A stretch of DNA of 64,000 nt from JACPVF01 sp964502095 (GCA_964502095.1 CAZCUF010000003.1:186001-250000), one strand, 5' to 3'. Numbered from the stretch's first letter, positions 33,791 through 42,854 are shown. A program made the numbers and translations. The notes: a model not told the origin generated them from the letters alone.

Positions 33791-34987
33791 ATGCTCACAT
33801 TGCTGTTCGATCTGGATGATACCCTGTTGGACTCCAACATGGAAAACTTCATCCCTGCCTATTTTCAGGCCCTGTCGAAACATCTCGCACCCTATGTGTC
33901 GTCGGATGTGATGTTACCCGCCCTGGCCTCGGGCACGCGCCGCATGATGTCCAGCAGTGATCCTTCGCGGACTTTGCGCGAGGTCTTCGATGAAGAGTTT
34001 TATCCAAAGCTGGGAGTCGAGCGCGCGACTCTGCAAAATGCAATCGAAGATTTTTATGATCGCGTCTTTCCGTCGCTCTCGAATCTAACTCGCCCGCGGC
34101 CGGAAGCGGTGGAACTCATGCAGTGGGCGTTTGCCAGCGGTTACCGCGTGGCGATTGCCACCGATCCGGTCTTTCCGTTGAAAGCCACATTGCACCGTCT
34201 GCGTTTCGCGGGGTTGCCGCCGGAGAAATATCCGTTCGCATTGGTTTCATCCTATGAAACATTCCACTTCACCAAAACCTTCGCCGCGTACTATGCCGAA
34301 TTTCTTGGCCGTCTCGGCTGGCCCGAAGAACCGGTTGTAATGGTGGGCAACGATGTGGAGCGCGATCTCGTGCCGGCGCAGACGCTGGGGCTGGCGACAT
34401 TTTGGATTAACGGCGGCCAGGCCGGAAGGTCGGATATCGAACCGCTGGGATGCGGGAACTTGTCCGATTTGCGCGGCTGGCTTCAGTCAATTGACCCGAA
34501 ATTTCTTGAGCCTCAATTCAAAACCCGCGCATCTACGCTGGGATTAATGAGCGCCGCGCCTGCCTCCATTTCAATACTAATGGATGAAGCGCCCGCCGCA
34601 TCCTGGACCTCGCGGCCTGCTCCGGCGGAATGGGCATTGACCGAAGTCCTGTGCCATTTGCGCGATACCGAGCGCGAAGTGAATCAGCCGCGCTTGCAGA
34701 AAATGCTGGCAGAGAACGACCCGTTCATTCCGGCCCGCAATACGGTGGATTGGGCTGAAGAGCGGCGTTACATCCGGCAAAATGGACGCGAGGCTTTCGC
34801 CGAATTTTTGGATGCCCGGCTGGCTACGTTACGGACGCTAAATGAATTGAGCGGCGAAGATTGGGCGCGTAAAGCGCGGCATTCGATTTTCGGTCCCACA
34901 TCCTTGCAGGAAATGGCCGGCTTCATGGCCGCACACGACCGGATGCATATTCAGCAGATCTGGAAATTAATATATCCGCATTCTTAG
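33791..34987 (+). CDS. HAD-family hydrolase fused to a DinB/YfiT-like domain
   Basis: The N-terminal 230 residues form a HAD phosphatase: motif I LLFDLDDTLLDSN with nucleophile Asp, motif II IATDP, a Lys in TKTFA, and motif IV VVMVGNDVERDLVPA. Residues about 250-398 form a four-helix DinB-like domain with possible metal His residues in EVLCHLRDTEREV and MAAHDRMHIQQIW. DinB/YfiT proteins act as metal-dependent thiol transferases or hydrolases. The ATG at 33791 follows the Cys-rich gene by two bases. An earlier in-frame start inside that gene is rejected. The combination is unusual and no function can be named. Confidence 0.82.
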   Translation: MLTLLFDLDDTLLDSNMENFIPAYFQALSKHLAPYVSSDVMLPALASGTRRMMSSSDPSRTLREVFDEEFYPKLGVERATLQNAIEDFYDRVFPSLSNLTRPRPEAVELMQWAFASGYRVAIATDPVFPLKATLHRLRFAGLPPEKYPFALVSSYETFHFTKTFAAYYAEFLGRLGWPEEPVVMVGNDVERDLVPAQTLGLATFWINGGQAGRSDIEPLGCGNLSDLRGWLQSIDPKFLEPQFKTRASTLGLMSAAPASISILMDEAPAASWTSRPAPAEWALTEVLCHLRDTEREVNQPRLQKMLAENDPFIPARNTVDWAEERRYIRQNGREAFAEFLDARLATLRTLNELSGEDWARKARHSIFGPTSLQEMAGFMAAHDRMHIQQIWKLIYPHS

Positions 34988-34988
34988 A

Positions 34989-35124
34989 GCCTGTACGCAA
35001 ATTAATGGCATGTCACTCCGAACGCAGTGAGGAGTCTTGAGTTTTGGTCTTCCAAAGGTGAAAACAAAGATTTTTCGTCGCTTCGCTCCTCAAAATGACA
35101 ATAAAAAGGATTTTGCATACAGAC
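34989..35124. repeat. MITE-like palindromic element
   Basis: Outer inverted repeats GCCTGTACGCAAA (34989-35001) and TTTGCATACAGAC (35112-35124) match at 11 of 13 positions. Inside, TGTCACTCCGAACGC...GAGGAG pairs imperfectly with GCTCCTCAAAATGACA (35011-35100). The inner ends TGTCA/TGACA resemble a dispersed palindrome often seen in environmental bacterial genomes. There is no coding capacity. Confidence 0.6.
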
Positions 35125-35175
35125 CCTAGTTTGGCGTATCGGTTCTGGAAGGCTTGTGTTATAACTGCCGAGTCC

Positions 35176-35212
35176 TTGTAGGACAAGATACGTTCTTGTC
35201 CTACAAACTTTT
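35176..35212 (+). terminator. Strong hairpin in front of fabF
   Basis: A perfect 13-bp stem (TTGTAGGACAAGA with TCTTGTCCTACAA) with a 5-base loop is followed by CTTTTATT. It ends 20 bases before the fabF ATG and touches the AAGGAG ribosome site. It may end upstream transcription, or lie in the fabF leader and act on its expression. Confidence 0.6.
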
Positions 35213-35226
35213 ATTAAGGAGCGTTC

Positions 35227-36468
35227 ATGCGTAAACGAGTTGTGATTACCGGTATGGGATGCGTCAGCCCGCTTGGAAATAATGTGGCGGATACCTGGAC
35301 GGCCCTACTGGCCGGGAAATCGGGCGCGGGCCCCATCACTCATTTCGATGCGAGCAACCATAAAACGAAATTCGCGGCGGAAGTCAAAGGCTTCGACGGC
35401 GCGGCTATATTCGGCGTGCGCGAAGCGCGCAAGATGGATCGTTATGCACAATTCGCCATGGCGGCGACGCTCGAAGCATTACAGCAGGCTGGCCTTGCCA
35501 TCGACCAGTCGAATCGCGACCGCGTGGGTATTTTGATCGGTTCGGGCATCGGCGGTGTGATGACCATTTTGGAGCAAGTGGAAGTTCTGCGCGAGCGCGG
35601 CCCTGAGCGTGTCAGCCCGTTTCTCGTACCGATGATGATCGCAGACAGCGCGGCGGGTATGATCGCGATCCGTATCGGCGCGCGGGGGCCAAATATGGCT
35701 TTAGCCACAGCTTGCGCCACAGGCACGAATACCATCGGCGAGGCGGCGGAGATGATCCGGCGCGGCGCGGCAGATGTGATGATCGCGGGCGGGGCGGAGG
35801 CGGCCATCACTTCGCTTTCCATGGCGGGGATGAATGTGATGGGCGCTTTGTCGGCGCGCAACGACGCGCCCGAAAAGGCCTCGCGTCCTTTCGATAAAAC
35901 CCGCGATGGTTTTCTGATGGCTGAAGGCGCGGCGGTGCTGATACTCGAGTCGCTTGAATCTGCAACCGCGCGCCGCGCGCGGATTCTGTCCGAATTCTCT
36001 GGTTACGGCACCTCGGACGACGCGTATCACATCTCGGCTCCGGCTGAGAACGGCGCGGGCGCGGCGATCTCGATGCAGTTGGCTTTGAACGACGCGGGCT
36101 TGAAGGTGGATGAGATCGGCTACATTAATGCGCACGGCACGTCCACAGTATTGAACGACAAAAGTGAAACCGCCGCCATTAAAACGATCTTTGGCGGGCA
36201 GGCTTACAACATTCCCATTTCCTCCACCAAATCCATGACCGGGCATTTGCTGGGCGCCTCCGGCTCGCTGGAGGCCGTCTTCTGTACGCGCGTGCTGGAG
36301 GAAAATATTCTGCCGCCCACCATCAATTATGAAACCCCCGATCCCGAATGTGATTTGGATTATGTGCCCAATGAACCGCGCAAAGCACAGCCTGAACACA
36401 TCATGTCCAATTCTTTCGGCTTTGGCGGCCATAACGCCACCCTGATTCTGAGTCGATTTAAGAAGTAG
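35227..36468 (+). CDS. fabF: Beta-ketoacyl-ACP synthase II
   Basis: The 413-residue protein begins KRVVITGMGCVSPLG. The active-site Cys163 is in ALATACATGTNTIGEA, with the two catalytic histidines in NAHGTSTVLND and TGHLLGASGSLE and the Lys in SSTKSMTG. The C-terminal SNSFGFGGHNATLILSRF is typical. It extends acyl-ACP by two carbons in fatty-acid synthesis. AAGGAG stands six bases before the ATG. The fabH gene follows 92 bases on, so part of a fatty-acid cluster is here. Confidence 0.95.
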   Translation: MRKRVVITGMGCVSPLGNNVADTWTALLAGKSGAGPITHFDASNHKTKFAAEVKGFDGAAIFGVREARKMDRYAQFAMAATLEALQQAGLAIDQSNRDRVGILIGSGIGGVMTILEQVEVLRERGPERVSPFLVPMMIADSAAGMIAIRIGARGPNMALATACATGTNTIGEAAEMIRRGAADVMIAGGAEAAITSLSMAGMNVMGALSARNDAPEKASRPFDKTRDGFLMAEGAAVLILESLESATARRARILSEFSGYGTSDDAYHISAPAENGAGAAISMQLALNDAGLKVDEIGYINAHGTSTVLNDKSETAAIKTIFGGQAYNIPISSTKSMTGHLLGASGSLEAVFCTRVLEENILPPTINYETPDPECDLDYVPNEPRKAQPEHIMSNSFGFGGHNATLILSRFKK

Positions 36469-36560
36469 ATTCGCTCCATTCGATTGAAAATATTATCGGC
36501 CTTTTCAGACCAGATTCTTAAATTCTATTTCGCCGGGAAGATACTTACACGAGGTAATCT

Positions 36561-37664
36561 ATGCAGTACGCACATATCACGGGCTGGGGCATGTCTGTTC
36601 CTGAACCGGTGCTGACCAACGACGACTTGTCCAAAATGGTGGAAACCAACGATGCCTGGATTCGCGAACGGACAGGCATCCGCGAACGGCATATTGCGCG
36701 CGAAAACGAGTTTTCATCTACACTGGCGGTGAACGCCTCTCTTAAAGCGCTGGATGTGGCCCATCTCAACCCGAGCGATATTGACCTGATTATTTGCTCC
36801 ACCTCGACCCCCGAATATATCTTTCCCGCTACGGCCTGTTTGATTCAGGATCAGTTGGGCGCGACTCGCGCGGGCGCCTTTGACCTGCTGGCCGCCTGTT
36901 CGGGTTTCATCTATGCCGTGAATATGGCGGCGCAAGCCATTCGCAGTGGTTCGATCAAGAGCGCGCTGGTGATCGGCACCGAAACTCTTTCCCGCTTTGT
37001 AAATTGGAAGGATCGCAGTACCTGTATTTTATTCGGCGACGGCGCGGGCGCCTTTGTGCTACAAGCCAGCGATAACCCGGGCGGCGTATTATCGGCAGTG
37101 ATGCACTCGGACGGTTCGGGCGGCGATTTGCTGTCGCTTCAAGGCGGGGGCAGTCGTCATCCTGCCACCGAAGAGACCGTTCACGATGGGAAGCATTTTA
37201 TTCACATGAATGGCCGCGAAGTCTTTCGCTTCGCCACGCGCGTTATGGCGCATGCCACGCACGAAGTGCTCGAATCGGCCGGCCTGTCGCTGGAGGATGT
37301 GCAATGGATCATCCCGCACCAGGCGAACATCCGGATTATTGAAGCGGCGGCGCGCGGACTCAAATTGCCGATGGACCGTTTCGTTGTGAACGTGGAGCGT
37401 TATGGCAATACCTCCACTGCCTCGATTCCGATCGCGATGGTGGAGGCGGTTCAGAATGGACAGCTTAAACCGGGCGATAAAATCGTGATGGTCGGGTTCG
37501 GCGCGGGCCTCACCTGGGGCGCATTGGCCGCCGAATGGACCGGGCCTCTGCCGCCTTCGCGCCGAGCATACCCGCGGCAATATCAGGCGGCGGCGCGCTT
37601 GCGTTCGATCTGGCTGAGAATTGCGCGCTTCATCGAAGGCATTTTCTGGGGCCGTTACGAATAG
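36561..37664 (+). CDS. fabH: Beta-ketoacyl-ACP synthase III
   Basis: The 367-residue protein has Cys113 in LLAACSGFIYAVN, the HQANIRI motif, and the Asn of ERYGNTSTASIPIAM, giving the Cys-His-Asn triad. It starts a fatty acid by joining acetyl-CoA to malonyl-ACP. At about 45 residues longer than usual it has a basic, proline-containing C-terminal extension (PLPPSRRAYPRQYQAAARL). The extension is not a known domain and may be amphipathic. The ATG follows GAGGT. It should be cytosolic. Confidence 0.93.
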   Translation: MQYAHITGWGMSVPEPVLTNDDLSKMVETNDAWIRERTGIRERHIARENEFSSTLAVNASLKALDVAHLNPSDIDLIICSTSTPEYIFPATACLIQDQLGATRAGAFDLLAACSGFIYAVNMAAQAIRSGSIKSALVIGTETLSRFVNWKDRSTCILFGDGAGAFVLQASDNPGGVLSAVMHSDGSGGDLLSLQGGGSRHPATEETVHDGKHFIHMNGREVFRFATRVMAHATHEVLESAGLSLEDVQWIIPHQANIRIIEAAARGLKLPMDRFVVNVERYGNTSTASIPIAMVEAVQNGQLKPGDKIVMVGFGAGLTWGALAAEWTGPLPPSRRAYPRQYQAAARLRSIWLRIARFIEGIFWGRYE

Positions 37665-37730
37665 GATACCCATTTCTTCGTGATTGTGGTACATTTGTCG
37701 CCGGCAATTGCCAATTGAAAAGGAGTTTCT

Positions 37731-37928
37731 ATGTTTGATTTCGGCATACCAGAACTGTTGATTATTCTGGTGATTATTGTTCTACTCTTTGGCCCGGGAC
37801 GAATCGGAAAGGTGGCCGGTGAAGTCGGCAAAGGGATCAAGGCGTTTCGCGACGGTTTGGTTGGTCAAAAAGAAGATCAGCCGCAAAGCCCCACTGAATC
37901 TGCTGAAAAAACTGAAGAGAAAAAATAA
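37731..37928 (+). CDS. tatA: Twin-arginine translocase subunit TatA/E
   Basis: This 65-residue protein has one N-terminal membrane helix (IPELLIILVIIVLLFG), the FGPGRIGKVAGEVGKGIKAFRDG hinge and amphipathic helix, and an acidic Lys/Glu tail. It builds the pore of the Tat system that exports folded proteins. AAAAGGAG precedes the ATG. No tatB or tatC is adjacent. A terminator follows, so it is transcribed alone. Confidence 0.93.
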   Translation: MFDFGIPELLIILVIIVLLFGPGRIGKVAGEVGKGIKAFRDGLVGQKEDQPQSPTESAEKTEEKK

Positions 37929-37931
37929 ACG

Positions 37932-37961
37932 TCAAGGCCTCGCAGGAGGCCTTGATTTTTT
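37932..37961. terminator. Bidirectional terminator between tatA and the DUF255 gene
   Basis: TCAAGGCCTC pairs with GAGGCCTTGA over the loop GCAG, followed on the plus strand by six T. On the minus strand a T-rich run also follows after CG. Confidence 0.9.
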
Positions 37962-40014
37962 ATTGCTGTGAGATGCCCGCCAATTGAGTTTCCATTTCTT
38001 TCGATGAATTGACCGGTCGTTGACAGACAAATTCCCGACAAACATACGCGGTTGGAAGGTTATTGAGTAGGGGCCTATCCTTTAGCAAAGCCGGAGCATC
38101 CGGCTCAGGCGGATAATTGGAAATCGCTGTCACCTGCCGGGGCCGGAACGTTTTCCATAAAGCGTTCAATAATATTTTGGTTTCAGCGCGCTGTGAGCCG
38201 CCAACGATTGCCACTTCATGCGACGGACCCACGGCGAAATCAGCCGCGCAAAGCCATTGTGCGAAAGCAGTTGGATAACTCAACATGACTTCGTGCATCG
38301 AAGAAAGCATTTTCTCCGCAGTATCCCGCCATGCGATGCGATCTCCGTATGCCGCCAATTCCAGCAGGGCGGTGGCGGCCAGCGCGTTCCCGGAGGGAGT
38401 GGCGCTATCCTGAACTTCTTTCGGCCGCATCAGGAGAGTCTCGTGATCGTCGCGGGTGTCGAAAAAACCGCCATCAGGATCGGCAAAATGCGCAACCATC
38501 TCATCGGCGAGTTTCAAAGCCGTACGATACCATTCCAGATTTGAGTCGGATTGATACAATGCCAGGAGCGCCAAAACCAGACCGGCATAATCTTCCAGGT
38601 AGGCGTTGTGCTTTACCTGTCCCTCGCGCCACGAGCGATATAGCCGATTACCAATATAAAGATTATTCAACAAAAAGCGCGCGTTGCGGACAGCGGCTTG
38701 AAGATAATCCTGCCGGTTCAAGTAACGCCCGGCCTCTGCAAAAGCTTTGAGCGTCAAAGAATTCCACATCACCAGCACTTTGTCGTCGGTGGCAGGGCGG
38801 ATACGTGCGCTTCTTGCTTCCAGAAGTTTTGCGTGACATGCCGATAATTTCTGCTGAAGTTCTGCCTGCCCCATCTTAAAGCGGGCCGCGAGCGTGGCAT
38901 CGTCCAGGGCGCGCTGTAGGATGGTCTTGCCTTCCCAGTTGCCCGAGGGCGTAATCCCATAGGCTGTTTTGATGAAGTCGAAGTCCGATCCGAGCGCCGC
39001 TTCGAGTTGATCCTGTGTCCAGACGTAGAATTTCCCCTCTTCGCCTTCCGAGTCGGCATCCAGACTGCTGAAGAATCCGCCCTCCGCGTGGGTCAATTCA
39101 CGCAGGACGAAATCCAGCGTCTCCTCGCAAATCCGGCGATAAGCGGCGTTGCCAGTGACCAAATATCCGTGCAGATAGGCCAAAGCCAACTGAGCGTTGT
39201 CGTAAGTCATTTTTTCGAAGTGAGGCGTTCTCCAAAATTGGTCCACGCTGTAACGGGAAAATCCGCCGCCGACCACATCGTACATCCCGCCGCGCGACAT
39301 GGCGTTCAATGCATGAGTAACGGCCTTGAGCATTGACTCGCGTTGAGGCGTATTGGCAGTTGCCCGGCGCAGGAGAAATTCGATGGACATGGGCTGTGGA
39401 AACTTCGGCGCCGAGCCCCAGCCTCCGTAGCCCCAATCATAGGAATCGAGCAGGTCTTTTACTGCCGCTTCGAGCGCCTCTGCAGTGATTTCATTTCGGT
39501 TTTCAGGCTTATGTACGGATAAGCGAATCTGTTCGAGTACCTGATTTCCAACTCGATCCACCTTCGAACTATCTTCCTGCCAGGCTTTGACCACGCCGCT
39601 TAAGATTTCCTTGAAGGACGGCATGTTATAGCGTCGAACGGAGGGGAAGTATGTGCCCGCAAAAAAAGGTCGCAGGTCGGGTGTGAGAAAAACGGACATC
39701 GGCCAGCCGCCCGAACCGGTGAGAGTTTGCACAGCCTGCATATAGATTCCATCCAGGTCGGGGCGTTCCTCGCGGTCCACTTTGATATTGATGAAATGTT
39801 CGTTCATGAACGCGGCAGTTTCCGTATCTTCGAATGACTCGTGCGCCATGACGTGACACCAGTGACAGGCGGCGTAACCGATGCTTAGAAAGATCGGCTT
39901 ATTTTCGGCTTTGGCTTTGTTCAACGCTTCCTCGCCCCACGGATACCAATCCACGGGATTATTTGCGTGTTGAAGCAGATAGGGGGAATTTTCTGAGATA
40001 AGATGGTTGGGCAT
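37960..40014 (-). CDS. Thioredoxin-fold protein of the DUF255/YyaL (SPATA20-like) family
   Basis: From the ATG at 40014 the protein has 684 residues. The N-terminal thioredoxin-like domain begins with the family signature NSPYLLQHANNPVDWYPWG and has Cys50 and Cys53 in YAACHWCHVMAHESFED, then IKVDREERPDLDGIYMQ and GGWPMSVFLTPDLRPFFAGTYFP. The rest is an alpha/alpha-barrel like those of N-acyl-glucosamine epimerases (GGGFSRYSVDQFWRTPHFEKMTYDNAQL). The true function is unknown in bacteria. A TTG start eight codons upstream is rejected. It converges with tatA. Confidence 0.92.
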   Translation of the reverse strand: MPNHLISENSPYLLQHANNPVDWYPWGEEALNKAKAENKPIFLSIGYAACHWCHVMAHESFEDTETAAFMNEHFINIKVDREERPDLDGIYMQAVQTLTGSGGWPMSVFLTPDLRPFFAGTYFPSVRRYNMPSFKEILSGVVKAWQEDSSKVDRVGNQVLEQIRLSVHKPENRNEITAEALEAAVKDLLDSYDWGYGGWGSAPKFPQPMSIEFLLRRATANTPQRESMLKAVTHALNAMSRGGMYDVVGGGFSRYSVDQFWRTPHFEKMTYDNAQLALAYLHGYLVTGNAAYRRICEETLDFVLRELTHAEGGFFSSLDADSEGEEGKFYVWTQDQLEAALGSDFDFIKTAYGITPSGNWEGKTILQRALDDATLAARFKMGQAELQQKLSACHAKLLEARSARIRPATDDKVLVMWNSLTLKAFAEAGRYLNRQDYLQAAVRNARFLLNNLYIGNRLYRSWREGQVKHNAYLEDYAGLVLALLALYQSDSNLEWYRTALKLADEMVAHFADPDGGFFDTRDDHETLLMRPKEVQDSATPSGNALAATALLELAAYGDRIAWRDTAEKMLSSMHEVMLSYPTAFAQWLCAADFAVGPSHEVAIVGGSQRAETKILLNALWKTFRPRQVTAISNYPPEPDAPALLKDRPLLNNLPTAYVCREFVCQRPVNSSKEMETQLAGISQQ

Positions 40015-40211
40015 AAGTTGTCTTCGCGATGCTTTCAATAAGGATTTGAGCCTCGATGATCATAGTATCACGATTAAAGAAGCTTTTTCGAATGATTCCT
40101 TACCTGCGCTTCCCTTGGCCGCTTTGCTCGGATTGACAGAAATGTCGGTCTGGTTGATCGGCCTCGACTCTGCCGGTTGTAATTTAAATTCATCATTTTC
40201 TCCAAACCCGA

Positions 40212-40220
40212 TGTTATAAT
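40212..40220 (+). promoter_or_regulatory. Extended -10 promoter of the NarX-like kinase gene
   Basis: TGTTATAAT fits the extended -10 consensus fully. It overlaps an upstream in-frame ATG at 40219, so that ATG cannot be the translation start if this promoter is used; the start must be the ATG at 40258. Confidence 0.65.
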
Positions 40221-40257
40221 GGAGAAGACTTATCCGAAATTCATATCTGCCTCTACA

Positions 40258-42174
40258 ATGTTTCAGCGCCTTCAGTCTCAACTGACCGTTCTGTTTATAG
40301 CGTTTGTCCTGCTTGTGGTGATTTCTGCGGGCTTCACGTTTTGGGGTTTGCAGACTCAACGGCAGGACGCGTTGATGATAAATCTGGCGGGGCGTCAACG
40401 CATGTTGGCGCAACAGATGACGCGCCTTGCTTATCAGGCACAAGATGGGGATAGCCTTGCAACTGCCGCCTTGTGGGAGGCCGAGCAAACCTTCAGCCAG
40501 ACTTTACATGCTCTGCAAAACGGCGGCCCCGCGCCCTACTTAAACGACGTTACAGTCAACTTGCCGGTCACGCGTGACCCGCAGTTGGTCGCCGCGCTGG
40601 ATGAAGTGAACGCCGCCTGGAATGGATACCGTTCGACGCTGGCCTCCATGACCGCTTCTACAATCGGCGCGGTTTCACTCCAAGTCACGCTCGAAGAACA
40701 GTCCGACGATCTGGTTCAAAAAATGGACGCGGCAGTACGTTTGTATGAATCGTCTGCGGCCGCCAAAGCGAATCGTCTGCGCTTGATTCAAATAACCTTT
40801 CTGGCATGCGCTTTGGTTCTGCTGGCTGTCGGCGCATGGATCACGCGCCGTTCACTGCTCAGGCCGTTGCAGGATTTGGGGTTGGCGGCAAAACGCCTGG
40901 GCGGGAACGATCTCGATACGCCGGTGCAGGTCGCAGGTCCGGTGGAGATGCGGGCTTTATCGCAGGCGTTCGATGAAATGCGGTCCCGTCTCCACGGCGC
41001 ACGCACAGAACTTGTCCAATGGAATTCCACACTGGAACAACGCGTGACTCAACGCACGCACGAATTGGAGACGCTTAACGAGATCGGTCGTGAAATTTCT
41101 TCGCGGCTCGAAATTCAGCAGGTGTTGAATTCCGTTACGGAAAAGGCGCGCACGTTGTTGGGCGGCGAGGTGGCGTCGCTTTGTTTGGTGGACGAAGGCC
41201 AGCATTGGTTGAAATTGCAGGCAGTCAGCGGCCCGCAGGATGCGGTGGTTGGGGGCGCCGTGCACGCCGATGAAGATTTTACAAATGCAGTGTTGGAGGG
41301 CGAACACGCCATGTTTTGCGGCGTGGGGAATTGTCAGGGCGGATGCCGCATGTTATCGGATGGTTACCGCGCCAGCCATCTGGCCGCGCCCTTGCGCATC
41401 GGCGAGCGCGTGATCGGCGCGCTGTGTGTGGGCAGTCCCGTTAAAAATCAATTCGTTGCCGAGTCGGCTGATATGTTGACCAAGCTGGCGAATGTGGCCG
41501 CGATCGCGCTGGAGAACGCCCGTCTGTTCGCGCAGGCCGAACGTATGGCGACGCTGGAGGAACGCCGCCGTGTGGCGGCTGAGATGCACGACGGCCTTGG
41601 ACAGACCCTCAGCTATCTCGGTTTGATGACCGATCAGGTGGTGGAATTTCTTGCCGATGGGCAGGAGGGCGCGGCCCTCGCTCGTTTGCATAAAACGCGT
41701 GAGACCATCGGGCGGGCCACCAGTGACGTTCGCCGCGCCATCAATAGTTTGATGCAGGCCGCGCCGCCGCCACGGGACTTATTTACCTGGTTGCGCGGCG
41801 CGTTGGATGAAGTCGCTGCGCAACACGACTTTGAGCCGGTCTGGCTTTCTGACGCCGACTCCGCGCCGGATTGTTCTCCGCAAACTGCCCAGCAGATATA
41901 TAACATCACACGTGAAGCGTTGAACAACGCCGCGCGCCATTCTCACGCGCGGCGCATCAGCGTGCATACAGGCCGTAGTGACGGCGGTTACTTCGTATCT
42001 GTCGAAGATGACGGCCAGGGATTTGACACATCCCAGCCAGAGCCGGGCGGTCATTTTGGCCTGCAGATCATGCAGGCGCGCGCCAAACATATCGGCGGGC
42101 ATGTTGAACTTCAATCCGAGGTGGGACGCGGCACGCGCGTTACATTAATTTGGTCGGAAAAGGCGGAAGCCTAA
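40258..42174 (+). CDS. NarX-like sensor histidine kinase
   Basis: The 638-residue protein has a first membrane helix (residues about 9-31), then an extracytoplasmic four-helix sensor like those of NarX and PilJ (MINLAGRQRMLAQQMTRLAYQAQ, the P-box-like stretch). A second helix near 180-198 precedes HAMP, and a GAF-like module carries a Cys cluster (Cys354, Cys359, Cys363 in CGVGNCQGGC). The HisKA_3 site has His444 in EMHDGLGQTLSYL, and the ATPase domain ends with GHFGLQIMQARA. NarX-type kinases sense nitrate or nitrite. The narGHJI genes in this window are a plausible target. The start at 40258 is set by the promoter. Confidence 0.88.
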   Translation: MFQRLQSQLTVLFIAFVLLVVISAGFTFWGLQTQRQDALMINLAGRQRMLAQQMTRLAYQAQDGDSLATAALWEAEQTFSQTLHALQNGGPAPYLNDVTVNLPVTRDPQLVAALDEVNAAWNGYRSTLASMTASTIGAVSLQVTLEEQSDDLVQKMDAAVRLYESSAAAKANRLRLIQITFLACALVLLAVGAWITRRSLLRPLQDLGLAAKRLGGNDLDTPVQVAGPVEMRALSQAFDEMRSRLHGARTELVQWNSTLEQRVTQRTHELETLNEIGREISSRLEIQQVLNSVTEKARTLLGGEVASLCLVDEGQHWLKLQAVSGPQDAVVGGAVHADEDFTNAVLEGEHAMFCGVGNCQGGCRMLSDGYRASHLAAPLRIGERVIGALCVGSPVKNQFVAESADMLTKLANVAAIALENARLFAQAERMATLEERRRVAAEMHDGLGQTLSYLGLMTDQVVEFLADGQEGAALARLHKTRETIGRATSDVRRAINSLMQAAPPPRDLFTWLRGALDEVAAQHDFEPVWLSDADSAPDCSPQTAQQIYNITREALNNAARHSHARRISVHTGRSDGGYFVSVEDDGQGFDTSQPEPGGHFGLQIMQARAKHIGGHVELQSEVGRGTRVTLIWSEKAEA

Positions 42175-42176
42175 TC

Positions 42177-42827
42177 ATGAAACAGGTTCGCGTCATGCTG
42201 GCAGACGATCATGCTCTTTTTCGCGAAGGGCTGGCGGGTATCATCAGCGCCCAGCCCGATATGCAGGTGGTAGGCGAGGCCAATGACGGCCTGGAAGCTT
42301 TCGTCAAAGCGCAGGAGCTTAAGCCCGACCTGATTCTTATGGACGTGCAGATGCCCGGCATGAACGGCGTTGAGGCGGTGCGGCAGATCAAGCAAATTCT
42401 GCACGATACCATCATTGTTATGTTGACGGTGCGCGACGATGACGACGTGTTGTTCGAAGCGCTTAAAAACGGCGCGCAGGGTTATCTGCTGAAAGAAATC
42501 CGCTCACAGGATTTGTTGGAAATGTTGCACGGCGCTTTGCGCGGGGAAGCCGCCCTGTCGCCGAATCTGGCGGGGCGCGTCCTTTCGGAATTTCGGCGTT
42601 TGAGCAAAGGCGGTTTCTCGGAGAAGGAAGACGATAGCGGCTTGACGGAGCGCGAGCAACAGGTTTTGGTGCAAGTTTCCAAAGGAGCGACCGATAAAGA
42701 GATCGCCGCTGAGTTGAACATCAGCCTGAACACGGTCAAAACACATGTGCGGAATATTTTGTCCAAACTTCACGTTCGTACGCGGCGCGAGGCGGCCAAG
42801 GTATCGCAAGCCAAGGGGATACTCTAA
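42177..42827 (+). CDS. NarL/FixJ-family response regulator
   Basis: This 216-residue protein has a receiver domain with Asp10-Asp11 (LADDHALFREGL), phospho-acceptor Asp56 (LILMDVQMPGMNG) and Lys in GYLLKEI. The C-terminal LuxR-type HTH spans about residues 150-210 (SGLTEREQQVLVQVSKGATDKEIAAELNISLNTVKTHVRNILSKL). It begins 2 bases after the kinase stop, so they form a two-component pair. The kinase's nitrate-sensor features suggest control of nitrate respiration genes. It could also act on the neighbouring cluster. Confidence 0.93.
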   Translation: MKQVRVMLADDHALFREGLAGIISAQPDMQVVGEANDGLEAFVKAQELKPDLILMDVQMPGMNGVEAVRQIKQILHDTIIVMLTVRDDDDVLFEALKNGAQGYLLKEIRSQDLLEMLHGALRGEAALSPNLAGRVLSEFRRLSKGGFSEKEDDSGLTEREQQVLVQVSKGATDKEIAAELNISLNTVKTHVRNILSKLHVRTRREAAKVSQAKGIL

Positions 42828-42854
42828 ATCATAAGGACTAATTCTTGATGAGAA

